Under the pieces are notes generated by a model. The model did not search any database, was not told the origin of the DNA, and worked only from the letters and a program-made list of their open reading frames with translations. Below, piece after piece: positions 27,325 to 35,841 of a stretch of DNA of 64,000 nucleotides. The stretch's first letter is position 1. Each line of letters begins with the position of its first letter. Location of the stretch: the NCBI RefSeq assembly GCF_021083305.1, contig NZ_JAJFAY010000006.1, positions 1 to 64,000 of the forward strand. Reading direction: 5' to 3'. The stretch is from Haladaptatus sp. DYF46. Lineage in GTDB: Archaea > Halobacteriota > Halobacteria > Halobacteriales > Haladaptataceae. Position numbers and translations under genes: made by a program.

Positions 27325-28458
27325 TCAGTCCAGTCGGTACCGTTCGACGGCGTCCTCGTCCACCGTGATTCCGAGTCCGGGTTCCTGTGGCACCTCCAAC
27401 ACGCCTCCCGTGGGGTCGATTCGGTCGACCAGCAGGTCGTCTCGAAGGGGGTTCTCGCTTCGGTCGAACTCGAAGAGGAGCGGTTCCGGGACGTGGTCGG
27501 GGTGTGGATACGCCGGAACGCTCGCGGCGAACTGGATCGCCGCCGCCAACCCGACGCTGCTGTTCCACACGTGGGGACGAACCGCCACGTTTTCCGTCGT
27601 CGCCATATCGGCGATACGGCGCGCTTCGGAAAGACCACCGCACCGACCCAGATTCGGTTGGACGATGTCGACGGTTCGGTCGTCGATGAGTCGTTTGAAC
27701 TCGAATCGGTTGAAATGGGCCTCGCCCGCCGCTATCGGAACGTCGACGAGGTCTCGTACCTGCCGATATCCCGAATGGTTCTCCGGGGGAACCGGTTCTT
27801 CGACCCACGCGATGTCGAACCGCGAGAGGTTCTCCATGGACCGAGCGACCTGCTTCGGTCGATAGTTCCCGTTGAAATCGACCATCAAGGACGCGTCGTC
27901 GCCGAGTATCTCTCGGGCCGTTCGGACGCGTTCGACGTCGTCTTCGAACCCGCGACCGATCTTGATCTTCGCCGCGGTGAATCCCTCCTCGACCGCTCGC
28001 TCTATCGGTTCGGCGGGGTCCTGCCCCCATTCGGTGACGTACATCGTCGACGCGTACGGGGTGATCGAAGTCGTCTTCGTCCCGCCCAACAGTCGATGCA
28101 CGGGGCGGTTTACGCTCTTTCCGATGAGATCCCACATCGCAACGTCGATACCGCTGAGCGCACATTGGACGATGGCACTCCCGCCGAAGTGATACCCGTC
28201 CATGTACGACCGTTCCGCGAGTGATTCGACTTCGAAAGGGTCCATTCCGACGATTTTGTCCGCGAACAGTTCGTCTATCAAGGTCGCCGTCGTCCGTGCC
28301 GGGGCGAACGCTTCACCCCAGCCGACGGCTCCATCGTCGGTCGTCAGTTTGACGAGCGTCGTCGATCGAGTGGTGTGAATCCCACGTGCACTCCCGACGC
28401 CGCGGCCTTCGTCGAGCGAGTGTGAGAGTGGAATCGCTTCTATTTCGGTGATTTCCAT
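27325..28458 (-). CDS. Mandelate racemase/muconate lactonizing enzyme family dehydratase
   Basis: A 377-residue enolase-superfamily enzyme. The catalytic pieces are in order: the KxK motif in AAKIKIGRG (about 163), metal ligands Asp in MVDFNGNY (near 193), Glu in VEEPVPPEN (near 220) and Glu in AAGEAHF (near 244), and the general base His in RPHVWNSS (near 296). The Asp that normally partners this His reads Asn (QPNLGRCGG). It probably dehydrates or epimerises a sugar acid and is cotranscribed with an EamA transporter. The substrate is not clear. Confidence 0.87.
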   Translation of the reverse strand: MEITEIEAIPLSHSLDEGRGVGSARGIHTTRSTTLVKLTTDDGAVGWGEAFAPARTTATLIDELFADKIVGMDPFEVESLAERSYMDGYHFGGSAIVQCALSGIDVAMWDLIGKSVNRPVHRLLGGTKTTSITPYASTMYVTEWGQDPAEPIERAVEEGFTAAKIKIGRGFEDDVERVRTAREILGDDASLMVDFNGNYRPKQVARSMENLSRFDIAWVEEPVPPENHSGYRQVRDLVDVPIAAGEAHFNRFEFKRLIDDRTVDIVQPNLGRCGGLSEARRIADMATTENVAVRPHVWNSSVGLAAAIQFAASVPAYPHPDHVPEPLLFEFDRSENPLRDDLLVDRIDPTGGVLEVPQEPGLGITVDEDAVERYRLD

Positions 28459-28770
28459 GTTGGTTTCTTCCTTGTTATTCGGACCAGTGTCCGGTGTAAT
28501 TGACGTCGCTAGTTGTGACGGTGGTGGTTACGACGAAATCCCGTTACGGAACAGCCCCGTAGAACGCATTCGTCCCGAATTTCGTCGGGGTCACCACCCA
28601 TAATTTATGTCTCTTTTCGACCCACGGTCGGAGTTCCCTTCGGTACCACATATGTGTTTCGGGAACAGTGACTCCCTTCGGCGACGAGGACCACGCGAAC
28701 TGAAGCGATCCGTTCACAGGTTTCGTTCGGAGGCACAGGTTTATGGTCTGTCCCCTTGTTTTTTCGACCG
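28459..28770. other. Divergent intergenic region
   Basis: Promoters for the leftward enolase-superfamily gene and the rightward epimerase. Contains CGGAC-CAGT-GTCCG (28480-28493), a perfect short palindrome 22 bases before the leftward ATG, and a TATA-like GGTTTATGG (28738-28746) about 28 bases before ATG 28771. No gene seen. Confidence 0.5.
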
Positions 28771-29610
28771 ATGAACGTTCTTTTAACGGGCACCTACGGC
28801 CGGTGTGGGACCGCCATTATCGACCATCTCCACGACCGTCACGAGTACGAGTTCACGTATCTGAATCGCTCGGACCGTCCCGACGGCCATCCGTACGGAG
28901 GCTTCGACACCGTGGTCGCTGACGTGTCGAATTACGAAGCGATTCGACCCGCCTTCGAGGGACAGGAGGCTGTCGTCCATCTCGCGGCCTATCCGTACGT
29001 GGATGGGACGTGGGAGGACGTTTTCGAACCGAACGTCCTCGGGATGCTCAACGCGCTGGAGGCCGCCCGCGAGGCGGAAGTCGAGACGGTCGTTTTCGGT
29101 TCGACGAATCACGTGGTCGGGATGTACGAGCGGGAGAATTCGCCCGGGATTTATCGTCGCGATACCGACATCGTACTGGACCACACCGTTCCCGTGCGTC
29201 CGGATTCGTTTTACGGCACCACCAAGAGCTTCGGCGAAAATCTCGGTCGATACTACGTCGAGAACTACGACTACCCGAAACGGTTCTACGCGCTGCGAAT
29301 CTGTAGCGTCCGGAGTAACGCGTACGACCATCCGTACGGCGACGCCGAAAGCGGAGTCGAAGACGGGGAGTACGAACGGGGCAGCCCGGAGTACGAGGAG
29401 CAAGTCGCACGGATGAAGGCGATGTGGCAGTCCCGACGCGACTTCGCCCACCAAGTCGACTGCTGTCTCGAGGACGAGAATGTCGAGTTCGACGTGTTCT
29501 ACGGCGTCAGCGACAACTACAGACGGTGGTTCGACTTGGAACACGCGCGGTCGAAAATCGGCTATCGGCCGCAGGACGACGGTGAGGAGTGGAACGCGCC
29601 GCCGGAATGA
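28771..29610 (+). CDS. NAD-dependent epimerase/dehydratase, uronate dehydrogenase or Azf type
   Basis: A 279-residue extended SDR. TGTYGRCG forms the NAD loop, GSTNHVVGMYE holds the catalytic Ser, and FYGTTKSFGE the Tyr and Lys. The C-terminal RDFAHQVDCCLED and YGVSDNYRRWFDLEHARSKIGYRPQD layout is that of uronate dehydrogenase and of the archaeal NAD-dependent glucose-6-phosphate dehydrogenase (Azf). Beside enolase-superfamily dehydratases and a DapA-family enzyme, oxidation of galacturonate or glucuronate to the aldarolactone is the better guess. ATG 28771 fits a TATA box at 28738. Converges with the next gene. Confidence 0.8.
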   Translation: MNVLLTGTYGRCGTAIIDHLHDRHEYEFTYLNRSDRPDGHPYGGFDTVVADVSNYEAIRPAFEGQEAVVHLAAYPYVDGTWEDVFEPNVLGMLNALEAAREAEVETVVFGSTNHVVGMYERENSPGIYRRDTDIVLDHTVPVRPDSFYGTTKSFGENLGRYYVENYDYPKRFYALRICSVRSNAYDHPYGDAESGVEDGEYERGSPEYEEQVARMKAMWQSRRDFAHQVDCCLEDENVEFDVFYGVSDNYRRWFDLEHARSKIGYRPQDDGEEWNAPPE

Positions 29611-29632
29611 ACCGTACGTGATTCGGATGGGT

Positions 29633-30571
29633 TCACCCGATCAATCGCTCGATGTCGTCGTCCAGTTGTCGGTACAGGTCCTCGGCCCGACGTTCCTCCT
29701 CCTCCGAAAGCGGGACGATCGGCTCACGAACTTGCCCACCGTTGAGACCGGCGAGGTCGAGTCCCTTCTTCACCGCCGGGACGCTGATCGCTCCGGGAAG
29801 GGAGTTGTGCTGGCCGGTTTCCCCGCGGAAGTTCTGATACGGTAAACAGATGTTCCGGAGCTGTCGGGCATACTCCCACTCCCCGGCCGAAAGCGCGTCG
29901 AAGAGTTCGAGGCCTACTTCCGGGCGGAAGTTACTGACGCCGGCGGAAAAGCCTTCGATACCCTCGTTCCAGTACGAGATCGAATACGGCTCCGCGAGTC
30001 CGTCGATCCAGACCGTCTCGTCGTCCCCAGCGGCGATGCTCGCCCCGAGTTTTACCGGGTCTTCCAGTGCGTATTTTATGCCGACGATGCCGTCGATCCC
30101 GCTCATATCACGGAGAAATGCGACCGATGGATCGAACCCGCGAACGTACGGTACGAACGGTGTCTCCGTAACTGACGTGAGCTTTCGATAATACCGGAGT
30201 AGTCCCTGTTCGTGAACGTACGTATGGTCGGGTGGCATGATCATCATGGTGTCAACGCCGACGTCGTCGTAATCCCTGATGAGTCGTCTTGCGTCCTTCG
30301 TGTTTCCCCCGACTCCGGCGAGAATGCAGGCGTCAGAAGGGAGCGCGTCGGTGTTCGTTTCGGCGATGTCCACCCGCTCTTCGTGTGTCAGCGAGTGATA
30401 TTCGCTTATATTTGCCGTCGAGAGAAACGTTCGAATCCCGGCCTCGTATATCGTTCGAGCGTTTTCTTCCATCTTCGCGTGGTCGACCTCCAGTTCGTCG
30501 TCAAACGGCGTCAATAAACCAACTGCGACGCCTCGAAGGCGCTCCCTCACCGTATCGTCTGACAAAGACAT
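29633..30571 (-). CDS. DapA family aldolase/dehydratase (keto-deoxy sugar acid)
   Basis: A 312-residue TIM-barrel enzyme of the dihydrodipicolinate synthase family, which forms a Schiff base with 2-keto acids. The active-site Lys lies in IVGIKYALED (near 163), the Tyr in FVPYVRG (near 140), and the ligand loop usually GTTGE reads STANISEYHSL. Members include 5-keto-4-deoxyglucarate dehydratase, 2-keto-3-deoxygluconate aldolase and N-acetylneuraminate lyase. In this neighbourhood a keto-deoxy-aldarate or aldonate is expected. A TATA box about 25 bases upstream marks a leaderless start. Divergent from the next dehydratase. Confidence 0.83.
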   Translation of the reverse strand: MSLSDDTVRERLRGVAVGLLTPFDDELEVDHAKMEENARTIYEAGIRTFLSTANISEYHSLTHEERVDIAETNTDALPSDACILAGVGGNTKDARRLIRDYDDVGVDTMMIMPPDHTYVHEQGLLRYYRKLTSVTETPFVPYVRGFDPSVAFLRDMSGIDGIVGIKYALEDPVKLGASIAAGDDETVWIDGLAEPYSISYWNEGIEGFSAGVSNFRPEVGLELFDALSAGEWEYARQLRNICLPYQNFRGETGQHNSLPGAISVPAVKKGLDLAGLNGGQVREPIVPLSEEEERRAEDLYRQLDDDIERLIG

Positions 30572-30591
30572 AGTTGAGAATTCATCCCGTA

Positions 30592-30600
30592 GGATATAAG
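30592..30600 (-). promoter_or_regulatory. TATA box of the DapA-family gene
   Basis: CTTATATCC on the minus strand, about 25 bases before ATG 30571. Confidence 0.5.
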
Positions 30601-30669
30601 TCCTGCTATCATTTTGATTTCACAATTGATGACAGAACGATGTGACACGGTTTCGGTATCGAGCTAGTA

Positions 30670-30677
30670 GTTTAAGT
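30670..30677 (+). promoter_or_regulatory. TATA box of the dehydratase gene at 30700
   Basis: GTTTAAGT about 25 bases before the ATG, on the other side of the divergent region. Confidence 0.4.
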
Positions 30678-30699
30678 TCTCGTCACCGATGTTAGGAAT

Positions 30700-31944
30700 A
30701 TGAACATCACCGATGTTCGCGGGTACGCACTGTCGTCACCTATCGATCCGCCTCAAACGCGCCGTTTTCACGCAGGGAGACGTCGACTTCTGAAACGGGA
30801 CGTCGTCCTCGTCGTCGTCGAGACGGCGGGCGGAACCCGTGGGTTCGCACCCGCGGGCGCGAGCAGTTCCGCGATGCGGGAATATTTCGACGGCGCGTCA
30901 CAGGCCACCTTCGCCGACGTGATCAACGGACCCGTCGCTGACGAGTTCGAAGGCGAAACGATCGACGAAATCGAACAGGCTCACGCCGTCGTCGCCGCGA
31001 TGGACCTCCCCGAGCGTCTCCGTAATCAAGTCAAATCCGTAATCGACGTGTCGCTGTACGACCTGCTCGGGAAGGAAGTCGGAGCACCGATTTACCAACT
31101 GCTTTGCGAACGTCACGGGACGACACCGACCCCGGAACTTCCGTTGTATGCGAGCGCGGGAATGTACATGGAACTGGAGGGCTACGTTCGACAGGCGAAA
31201 CTCCTCGACGACGAAGGGTTCTTCGGATACAAGTATCGTCCAGGCATCGGACCGGAAGACGACCGCCGGATCGTCGAACGCCTCGACGAAACCGTGGACT
31301 TGGAGATCATGGCCGATGCACACACGTGGTGGAAGATGGACGACCGGTCGTACGGACGGGAGACCGTCCGGTCCCTCGTCGAGCACGCCGCGGAGCACGA
31401 TGTGTACTGGGTCGAGGAACCGGTGGAACCGGACGACTACGACGGATATCGCGCTCTAAGCGGCGACGTCCCGCTCGCTGGAGGCGAGAGCGAGGAGTCC
31501 GCGGCGGGATTGGTCGAACTCGGACGCACCGGCGCAGTCGACTTCCTGCAAGGTGACGTTCGTCATCACGGGGGATTTTCGGGATGTTGGAACGCCGTGG
31601 AGTTCTGTATCGACCGACCCGTCACGTTCGTCCCCCACAACTTCGGGACGTGGCTCGGATTGATCGCGAACGCACACCTCACCGCTGCCGCACCACAGGC
31701 GGAATTGTTGGAATATCCTGTTTTCGAGAACGACCCCGTACTCGATTCGTCCGATGAGCCGGGAATGTATCCGTTCGAACTGGCGTTCGATATCGTCGAT
31801 GAAACGCCGGACATCGACACCGGCGTTTTGACGGTCCCGGACGGACCGGGACTGGGTATCGAAGTGAACATGGACGTCGTCGAGGACTACCCGTTCGTCG
31901 AGGGGGCGTGGACCGAATTTCAGTACGACGAGGTGTCGAGTTAA
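30700..31944 (+). CDS. Enolase superfamily (mandelate racemase-like) dehydratase
   Basis: A 414-residue enzyme with the enolase-superfamily active site: Lys in GYKYRPG (near 178), Asp/His in MADAHTWW (near 206), Glu in VEEPVEPDD (near 233), Glu in AGGESEES (near 258) and His in VPHNFGT (near 310). The usual KxK pair reads KYR. It is clearly a paralogue of the gene at 33883, sharing the AHTWW/GHTWW motif, QGDVR and EYPxxE segments. It is followed 46 bases later by a GH4 glycosidase, so it likely acts on the sugar acid released from that substrate. Exact specificity unknown. Confidence 0.86.
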   Translation: MNITDVRGYALSSPIDPPQTRRFHAGRRRLLKRDVVLVVVETAGGTRGFAPAGASSSAMREYFDGASQATFADVINGPVADEFEGETIDEIEQAHAVVAAMDLPERLRNQVKSVIDVSLYDLLGKEVGAPIYQLLCERHGTTPTPELPLYASAGMYMELEGYVRQAKLLDDEGFFGYKYRPGIGPEDDRRIVERLDETVDLEIMADAHTWWKMDDRSYGRETVRSLVEHAAEHDVYWVEEPVEPDDYDGYRALSGDVPLAGGESEESAAGLVELGRTGAVDFLQGDVRHHGGFSGCWNAVEFCIDRPVTFVPHNFGTWLGLIANAHLTAAAPQAELLEYPVFENDPVLDSSDEPGMYPFELAFDIVDETPDIDTGVLTVPDGPGLGIEVNMDVVEDYPFVEGAWTEFQYDEVSS

Positions 31945-31990
31945 AGGGCGAGCATAACACCTAAGACCTATGTGAAAGATACTACAGTCC

Positions 31991-33484
31991 ATGGTGAATG
32001 ATCAGCAGCTGATCGGCCAGAGTAGCCACCAGCAATCGCTTCCGAAACTCCCGGACGACCGCGTCAAAATCACCTATATCGGCGGTGGTAGTCGGCAGTG
32101 GGCGCCAAATCTGTTCCGCGACCTCGCCCTCTGTACCGAGGTCGAAGGCGAGGTAGCCTTGTACGACATCAACTACGAGAGCGCCGAACTCAACGCGGAA
32201 TTCGGAAACTGGGTACAGGAGCGCGAGGGGGCGGTGGGTGACTGGGAGTACGAGGCGGTCGAGGAGCGAGACCGGGCGCTCGACGGTGCCGATTTCGTCA
32301 TTCTCTCCACGCAGTTCAACCCCGCCGAGACGTTCGTTCACGACCTCGACATTCCGGAGGAATACGGGATATACGGGGCCGTCGCGGCGACCATCGGTCC
32401 CGGCGGGATACTGCGTGCGATGCGGACGATTCCAGTGTATCGTGAATTGGGTGCCGCTATCGGAGAACACTGTCCCGACGCGTGGGTACTGAACTACACC
32501 AACCCGATGACGTGGGCGACCCGCGCACTGTACGAGGCGTTCCCCGATATCAACGCACTCGGGTTATGCCACGAGGTGTTCCACGCACAGGACATGCTGG
32601 CCGATTTGGTCGGTGAGTATTTCGACGTGGGACGACCGGACCGCGACGAGATCGACATGAACGTCAAGGGAATCAACCATTTCACGTGGGTCGACGAGGC
32701 GTACTGGCGTGGAATCGATCTCTTCGACGTGATCGATTATCACTTGCAACAGGACGGCGCGACGCGGGAGTTCAGCGTGGCGGAAATGGCGGACGAGGAC
32801 CCGTTCGTCGACAACAATCAGGTGACGTTCGAGTTGTATCGGCGGTTCGGGGTTCTTCCCGCAGCGGGCGACCGGCACCTGGTCGAGTACGCCCCGTGGT
32901 TCATCCAAGGGACGATGCCCGACGACCTCAACCGGTGGGGAGTCAAGCGGACGACGAGCGAATACCGCAGTCAACACTGGGAGGACGACGCGACGGACCA
33001 TCAGACGTACGACGTCAAGTCGTGGATGGACGGACGGGAGGAGTTTTCGCTCGCCGAATCCGGCGAAATCGCCGTCGACCTCATCCGAACGCTCACCTCC
33101 GGGGACATGATGAAGACGCACGTGAATCTCCCCAACCGTGGACAGATATCGGACCTCCCCGACGGAGCGGTAGTCGAAACGAACGCGCTGATAACGCCGA
33201 ACAACGCCAAACCGATCACCGCCGGCCCGCTTCCGCGACCGGTACGCACGCAACTTCGAACCCACGTGGACACCCACGAAACGCTCATCGAGGCGGCCGT
33301 CGATGGAGGGAACGTGGACCTCGCGTTTCAGGCGTTCCTCAACGACCCACAGGTCAGGTCGCTCCAGACGGAGACCGCACGGGAACTGTTCGCCGAACTC
33401 GTCGATGCGGAAGCGGACTATCTCGACGAGTGGAACCTCGGAGGTTCCGCTGTCCTCTCGGAATCGGACGCCTACCAGCAGTAA
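31991..33484 (+). CDS. Glycoside hydrolase family 4, alpha-galacturonidase-like
   Basis: A 497-residue NAD- and metal-dependent glycosidase. GGGSRQW (31-37) binds NAD, NYTNPMT (168-174) and CHEV (193-196, Cys and His as metal ligands) form the active site, with GINHFTW (227-233) following. From memory of GH4 subgroup work on Bacillus LplD, CHEV marks alpha-galacturonidases, whereas CHSV marks galactosidases and CHG-type motifs glucuronidases. It has no signal peptide, so it acts in the cytoplasm on imported oligosaccharides. Residues 71-108 are encoded by DNA identical to the GH4 paralogue at 36943. Confidence 0.87.
   Translation: MVNDQQLIGQSSHQQSLPKLPDDRVKITYIGGGSRQWAPNLFRDLALCTEVEGEVALYDINYESAELNAEFGNWVQEREGAVGDWEYEAVEERDRALDGADFVILSTQFNPAETFVHDLDIPEEYGIYGAVAATIGPGGILRAMRTIPVYRELGAAIGEHCPDAWVLNYTNPMTWATRALYEAFPDINALGLCHEVFHAQDMLADLVGEYFDVGRPDRDEIDMNVKGINHFTWVDEAYWRGIDLFDVIDYHLQQDGATREFSVAEMADEDPFVDNNQVTFELYRRFGVLPAAGDRHLVEYAPWFIQGTMPDDLNRWGVKRTTSEYRSQHWEDDATDHQTYDVKSWMDGREEFSLAESGEIAVDLIRTLTSGDMMKTHVNLPNRGQISDLPDGAVVETNALITPNNAKPITAGPLPRPVRTQLRTHVDTHETLIEAAVDGGNVDLAFQAFLNDPQVRSLQTETARELFAELVDAEADYLDEWNLGGSAVLSESDAYQQ
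32201..32313 (+). repeat. 113-base block identical to 38075-38187, arm 1
   Basis: Every base, including all third codon positions, equals the reverse complement of 38075-38187. It encodes the same residues (71-107 plus two bases of 108) in both GH4 genes, while flanking codons differ at once on either side. This is the mark of recent gene conversion between inverted paralogues 5.8 kb apart. Confidence 0.93.
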
Positions 33485-33656
33485 CTTTCGACCCGTTTAG
33501 GTCTGCGGCTTGCGACCACCCGCGATGTGTTTTTGACCAACTGTTAGAAGAGTCAAGTTTTCGAAGCGGGACACCGTTTTCCGTATCGGACAGTATCGTT
33601 CGATAATACCGAATCAAGGTGTGCGCGTTCCTTTCGGGCCTTCCTGCACGGCATTA

Positions 33657-33676
33657 TTACAGTAGTAGTCCTGTAA
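33657..33676. repeat. Palindrome TTACAG-N8-CTGTAA, copy 2 of 3
   Basis: Same arms and spacer length as copies 1 and 3; the spacer TAGTAGTC shares its last five bases with copy 1. It lies about 207 bases before the dehydratase start at 33883. Confidence 0.55.
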
Positions 33677-33845
33677 CGGGACGCCGGAAACAGGGGGTTT
33701 GCGACGGGTTGTTCGATCATACCGAACGGGTCCGGTGTGAGGGCCGCCGTAACCCGAACGGCGTACGAATCAGCGTCCATCGGTGTCGTTGTGACCCCAC
33801 CAGGCGAGTGGTTCCACGCCAGCGACGATTATCGCAGGCGAATAA

Positions 33846-33854
33846 TTATATAAA
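33846..33854 (+). promoter_or_regulatory. TATA box of the dehydratase gene at 33883
   Basis: TTATATAAA about 30 bases before the ATG; it closely resembles the box of the Dpp operon (4448). Confidence 0.6.
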
Positions 33855-33882
33855 CCATCTACGTGTACAGTAGTCCAGAGAG

Positions 33883-35100
33883 ATGCAAATTGCCGATATA
33901 CAGGCGTATAACCTGTCGTCCACGCTCGATCCTCCTCGGGAATACCAACTCTACAGCGGGCGGCGGCGGATACTCAAGCGTGATTTGGTCCTCGTAACCG
34001 TGGAAACAGTCAGCGGTGAAATGGGGTACGCACCGGTCGACGCCAGTAGTTCAGTGATGAGGGAGTTTTCCACCGATGGAAGCCTCGATGACTTCGTGAC
34101 GGTGATCGAACGGGCGATCGCCCCCAGTTTGAAACGGGAAAAGATCACGTCAATAGAGACTGTCGGGAAGATAATCAGACAGACGACACTGTCCCAGGAG
34201 TTCAAATCCCGGTCCACAGCGGCTCTCGACATCGCGCTCTACGATATAGCGGGCAAACAACACGGGGTACCGGTGTACGAACTGCTCGCCGAGGAAGGCG
34301 ACGGTACCCCCGAAATCCCTCTCTACGCGTCGGGAGGGATGTATCCCTCACCGGACGACGTGGCCGCCGAGGCGAAACGAGTCACTGAGGACGGTTTCGA
34401 GGGATACAAATATCACGTCGGGCGGGGACCGGACGAGGACAGGGAAATGATACGCCGCGTTCACGACGCCGTCGGTGAACGAATCGATGTCATGGTCGAT
34501 GGACACACGTGGTGGGGTTTCGGGCAGCGATCATACGACCGAAACACCATCGTCGACCTCGTATCGGACCACGGAACGTACGGTGTTCGATGGGTGGAAG
34601 AACCGATCGAGCCGAGCGACCACGAACGGTACCGCCACATTTCGAAACGGACCGGTGTACCGTTAGCGGGCGGGGAAAGCAAGGCGATGCCGGAGGACCT
34701 GATCGAATTGGCGAAGACCGGCGGTGTCGACTATATACAGGGCGACGTTCGACAACACTGTGGCTTCTCCGGCTGCCGAAAAGTCGTCGAATACTGCCGC
34801 GAGTCGCCGGTTACGTTCGTGCCACACCACTTCGGAACGGAACTCGGACTGGTCGCAAACGCCCATTTGGCGGCGTCCGCGCCCGAGACGCCGTTCCTCG
34901 AATATCCGATCTACGAGGACGCAGGTACTCCGGGGATGTACCCGAATCCGCTCGCGACCGACATCCTATCGACTCCGCTCGAAATAAAAGACGGAACGCT
35001 CGAACTTTCCGACGACCCCGGACTCGGTATCGAGGTGAACCGCGACGTTATCGATGAGTATCCGTACGTCGACGGCCCGTGGACAGAGTTCGTTCGTTGA
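33883..35100 (+). CDS. Enolase superfamily (mandelate racemase-like) dehydratase
   Basis: A 405-residue paralogue of the enzyme at 30700. Active-site elements: Lys in GYKYHVG (near 172), Asp/His in MVDGHTWW (near 203), Glu in VEEPIEPSD (near 228), Glu in AGGESKAM (near 254) and His in VPHHFGT (near 306). Both N-termini share the SSxxDPPxxxxxxxGRRRxLKRDxVLVxVET layout. It has its own promoter. Two diverged copies next to two GH4 copies suggest a duplicated dehydratase-glycosidase module handling related sugar acids. Confidence 0.86.
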   Translation: MQIADIQAYNLSSTLDPPREYQLYSGRRRILKRDLVLVTVETVSGEMGYAPVDASSSVMREFSTDGSLDDFVTVIERAIAPSLKREKITSIETVGKIIRQTTLSQEFKSRSTAALDIALYDIAGKQHGVPVYELLAEEGDGTPEIPLYASGGMYPSPDDVAAEAKRVTEDGFEGYKYHVGRGPDEDREMIRRVHDAVGERIDVMVDGHTWWGFGQRSYDRNTIVDLVSDHGTYGVRWVEEPIEPSDHERYRHISKRTGVPLAGGESKAMPEDLIELAKTGGVDYIQGDVRQHCGFSGCRKVVEYCRESPVTFVPHHFGTELGLVANAHLAASAPETPFLEYPIYEDAGTPGMYPNPLATDILSTPLEIKDGTLELSDDPGLGIEVNRDVIDEYPYVDGPWTEFVR

Positions 35101-35147
35101 ACGTACCCGCGCTTTCCCCTTTCGGTGGTGAGATGCCTCCAACCCCG

Positions 35148-35822
35148 TCAGTCGAATGTGAACCGGCCGAAATACGTCGGGGAGTGATACGCAGGCACCT
35201 GCGTCGGCATGGGATTCCACGTCGCCTTCTGTTCGTCGGAGGGAACACCGCTTCGGTACACGTTTCCCCTCCAAACGGTATCCGAATCCGGATCGATATC
35301 GATACCCGTCAGCGACCGAAGTACCGAAAAGGGAAGTGCGGCAGCCAACCACCACCCTTCGTCGTCGTCACGTGGTTCGCGCGTCGGTCCTTCGATGGAC
35401 GTTTCGACACGGACTCGTTCGGCCACACTCGCCGAGACGAGATCGCGTCCGATATCGCGTTCCTGCCAGCCCTTTTCCTGCCACGCCAGTTTGAAGTAGC
35501 CACAACAGTTCGCTTCGAAGTTGAAGTACCGTGAATCCTCGTTCGGATTTGGGTCGGCGAACAGTTCGACCGAACTGTCCCGATACGTCGGTCCGTTCAG
35601 GTCCGTCACGAGCGAAGAGATGTTGTGATCCTCGACGTGAAACTGTAGATACAGCGCGTCGTCGTCGTACAGTATCCGTGCTGTCAGCGACGGCTTCGGG
35701 CCGTCCCGGTGCCAATTGAACTGATCGACGTCGATTCGGTTAGCTTCGGACCACGGTGTTCCCTCGACGTCACCATCGAGTCGAACGCCGTCGGATACCG
35801 ATTTGATAGTGGTTTCTCTCAT
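35148..35822 (-). CDS. CBM9-like domain protein, no signal peptide
   Basis: A 224-residue beta-rich protein resembling the carbohydrate-binding module 9 family fold found in xylanases and in stand-alone cytosolic proteins. Visible features are LTARILYDDDALYLQFHVEDHNI (strand pair), RDSSVELFADPNPNEDSRYFNFEANCCG, and the end HSPTYFGRFTFD. The frame is open for another 186 codons upstream, but that part is the shadow of the neighbouring gene; ATG 35822 (MRETTIKS) is the start. It begins 19 bases after the epimerase stop, so they share a transcript. It has no export signal, so if it binds carbohydrate it does so inside the cell. Confidence 0.72.
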   Translation of the reverse strand: MRETTIKSVSDGVRLDGDVEGTPWSEANRIDVDQFNWHRDGPKPSLTARILYDDDALYLQFHVEDHNISSLVTDLNGPTYRDSSVELFADPNPNEDSRYFNFEANCCGYFKLAWQEKGWQERDIGRDLVSASVAERVRVETSIEGPTREPRDDDEGWWLAAALPFSVLRSLTGIDIDPDSDTVWRGNVYRSGVPSDEQKATWNPMPTQVPAYHSPTYFGRFTFD

Positions 35823-35841
35823 ACTTCTGGTCGTCTCCGGC

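Larger units (their letters stand above)
33485..33882. other. Intergenic region, 398 bases
   Basis: No gene seen; open frames are short and arginine/serine-rich. It contains the second copy of TTACAG-N8-CTGTAA and, at its right end, the promoter of the next gene. Confidence 0.55.
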
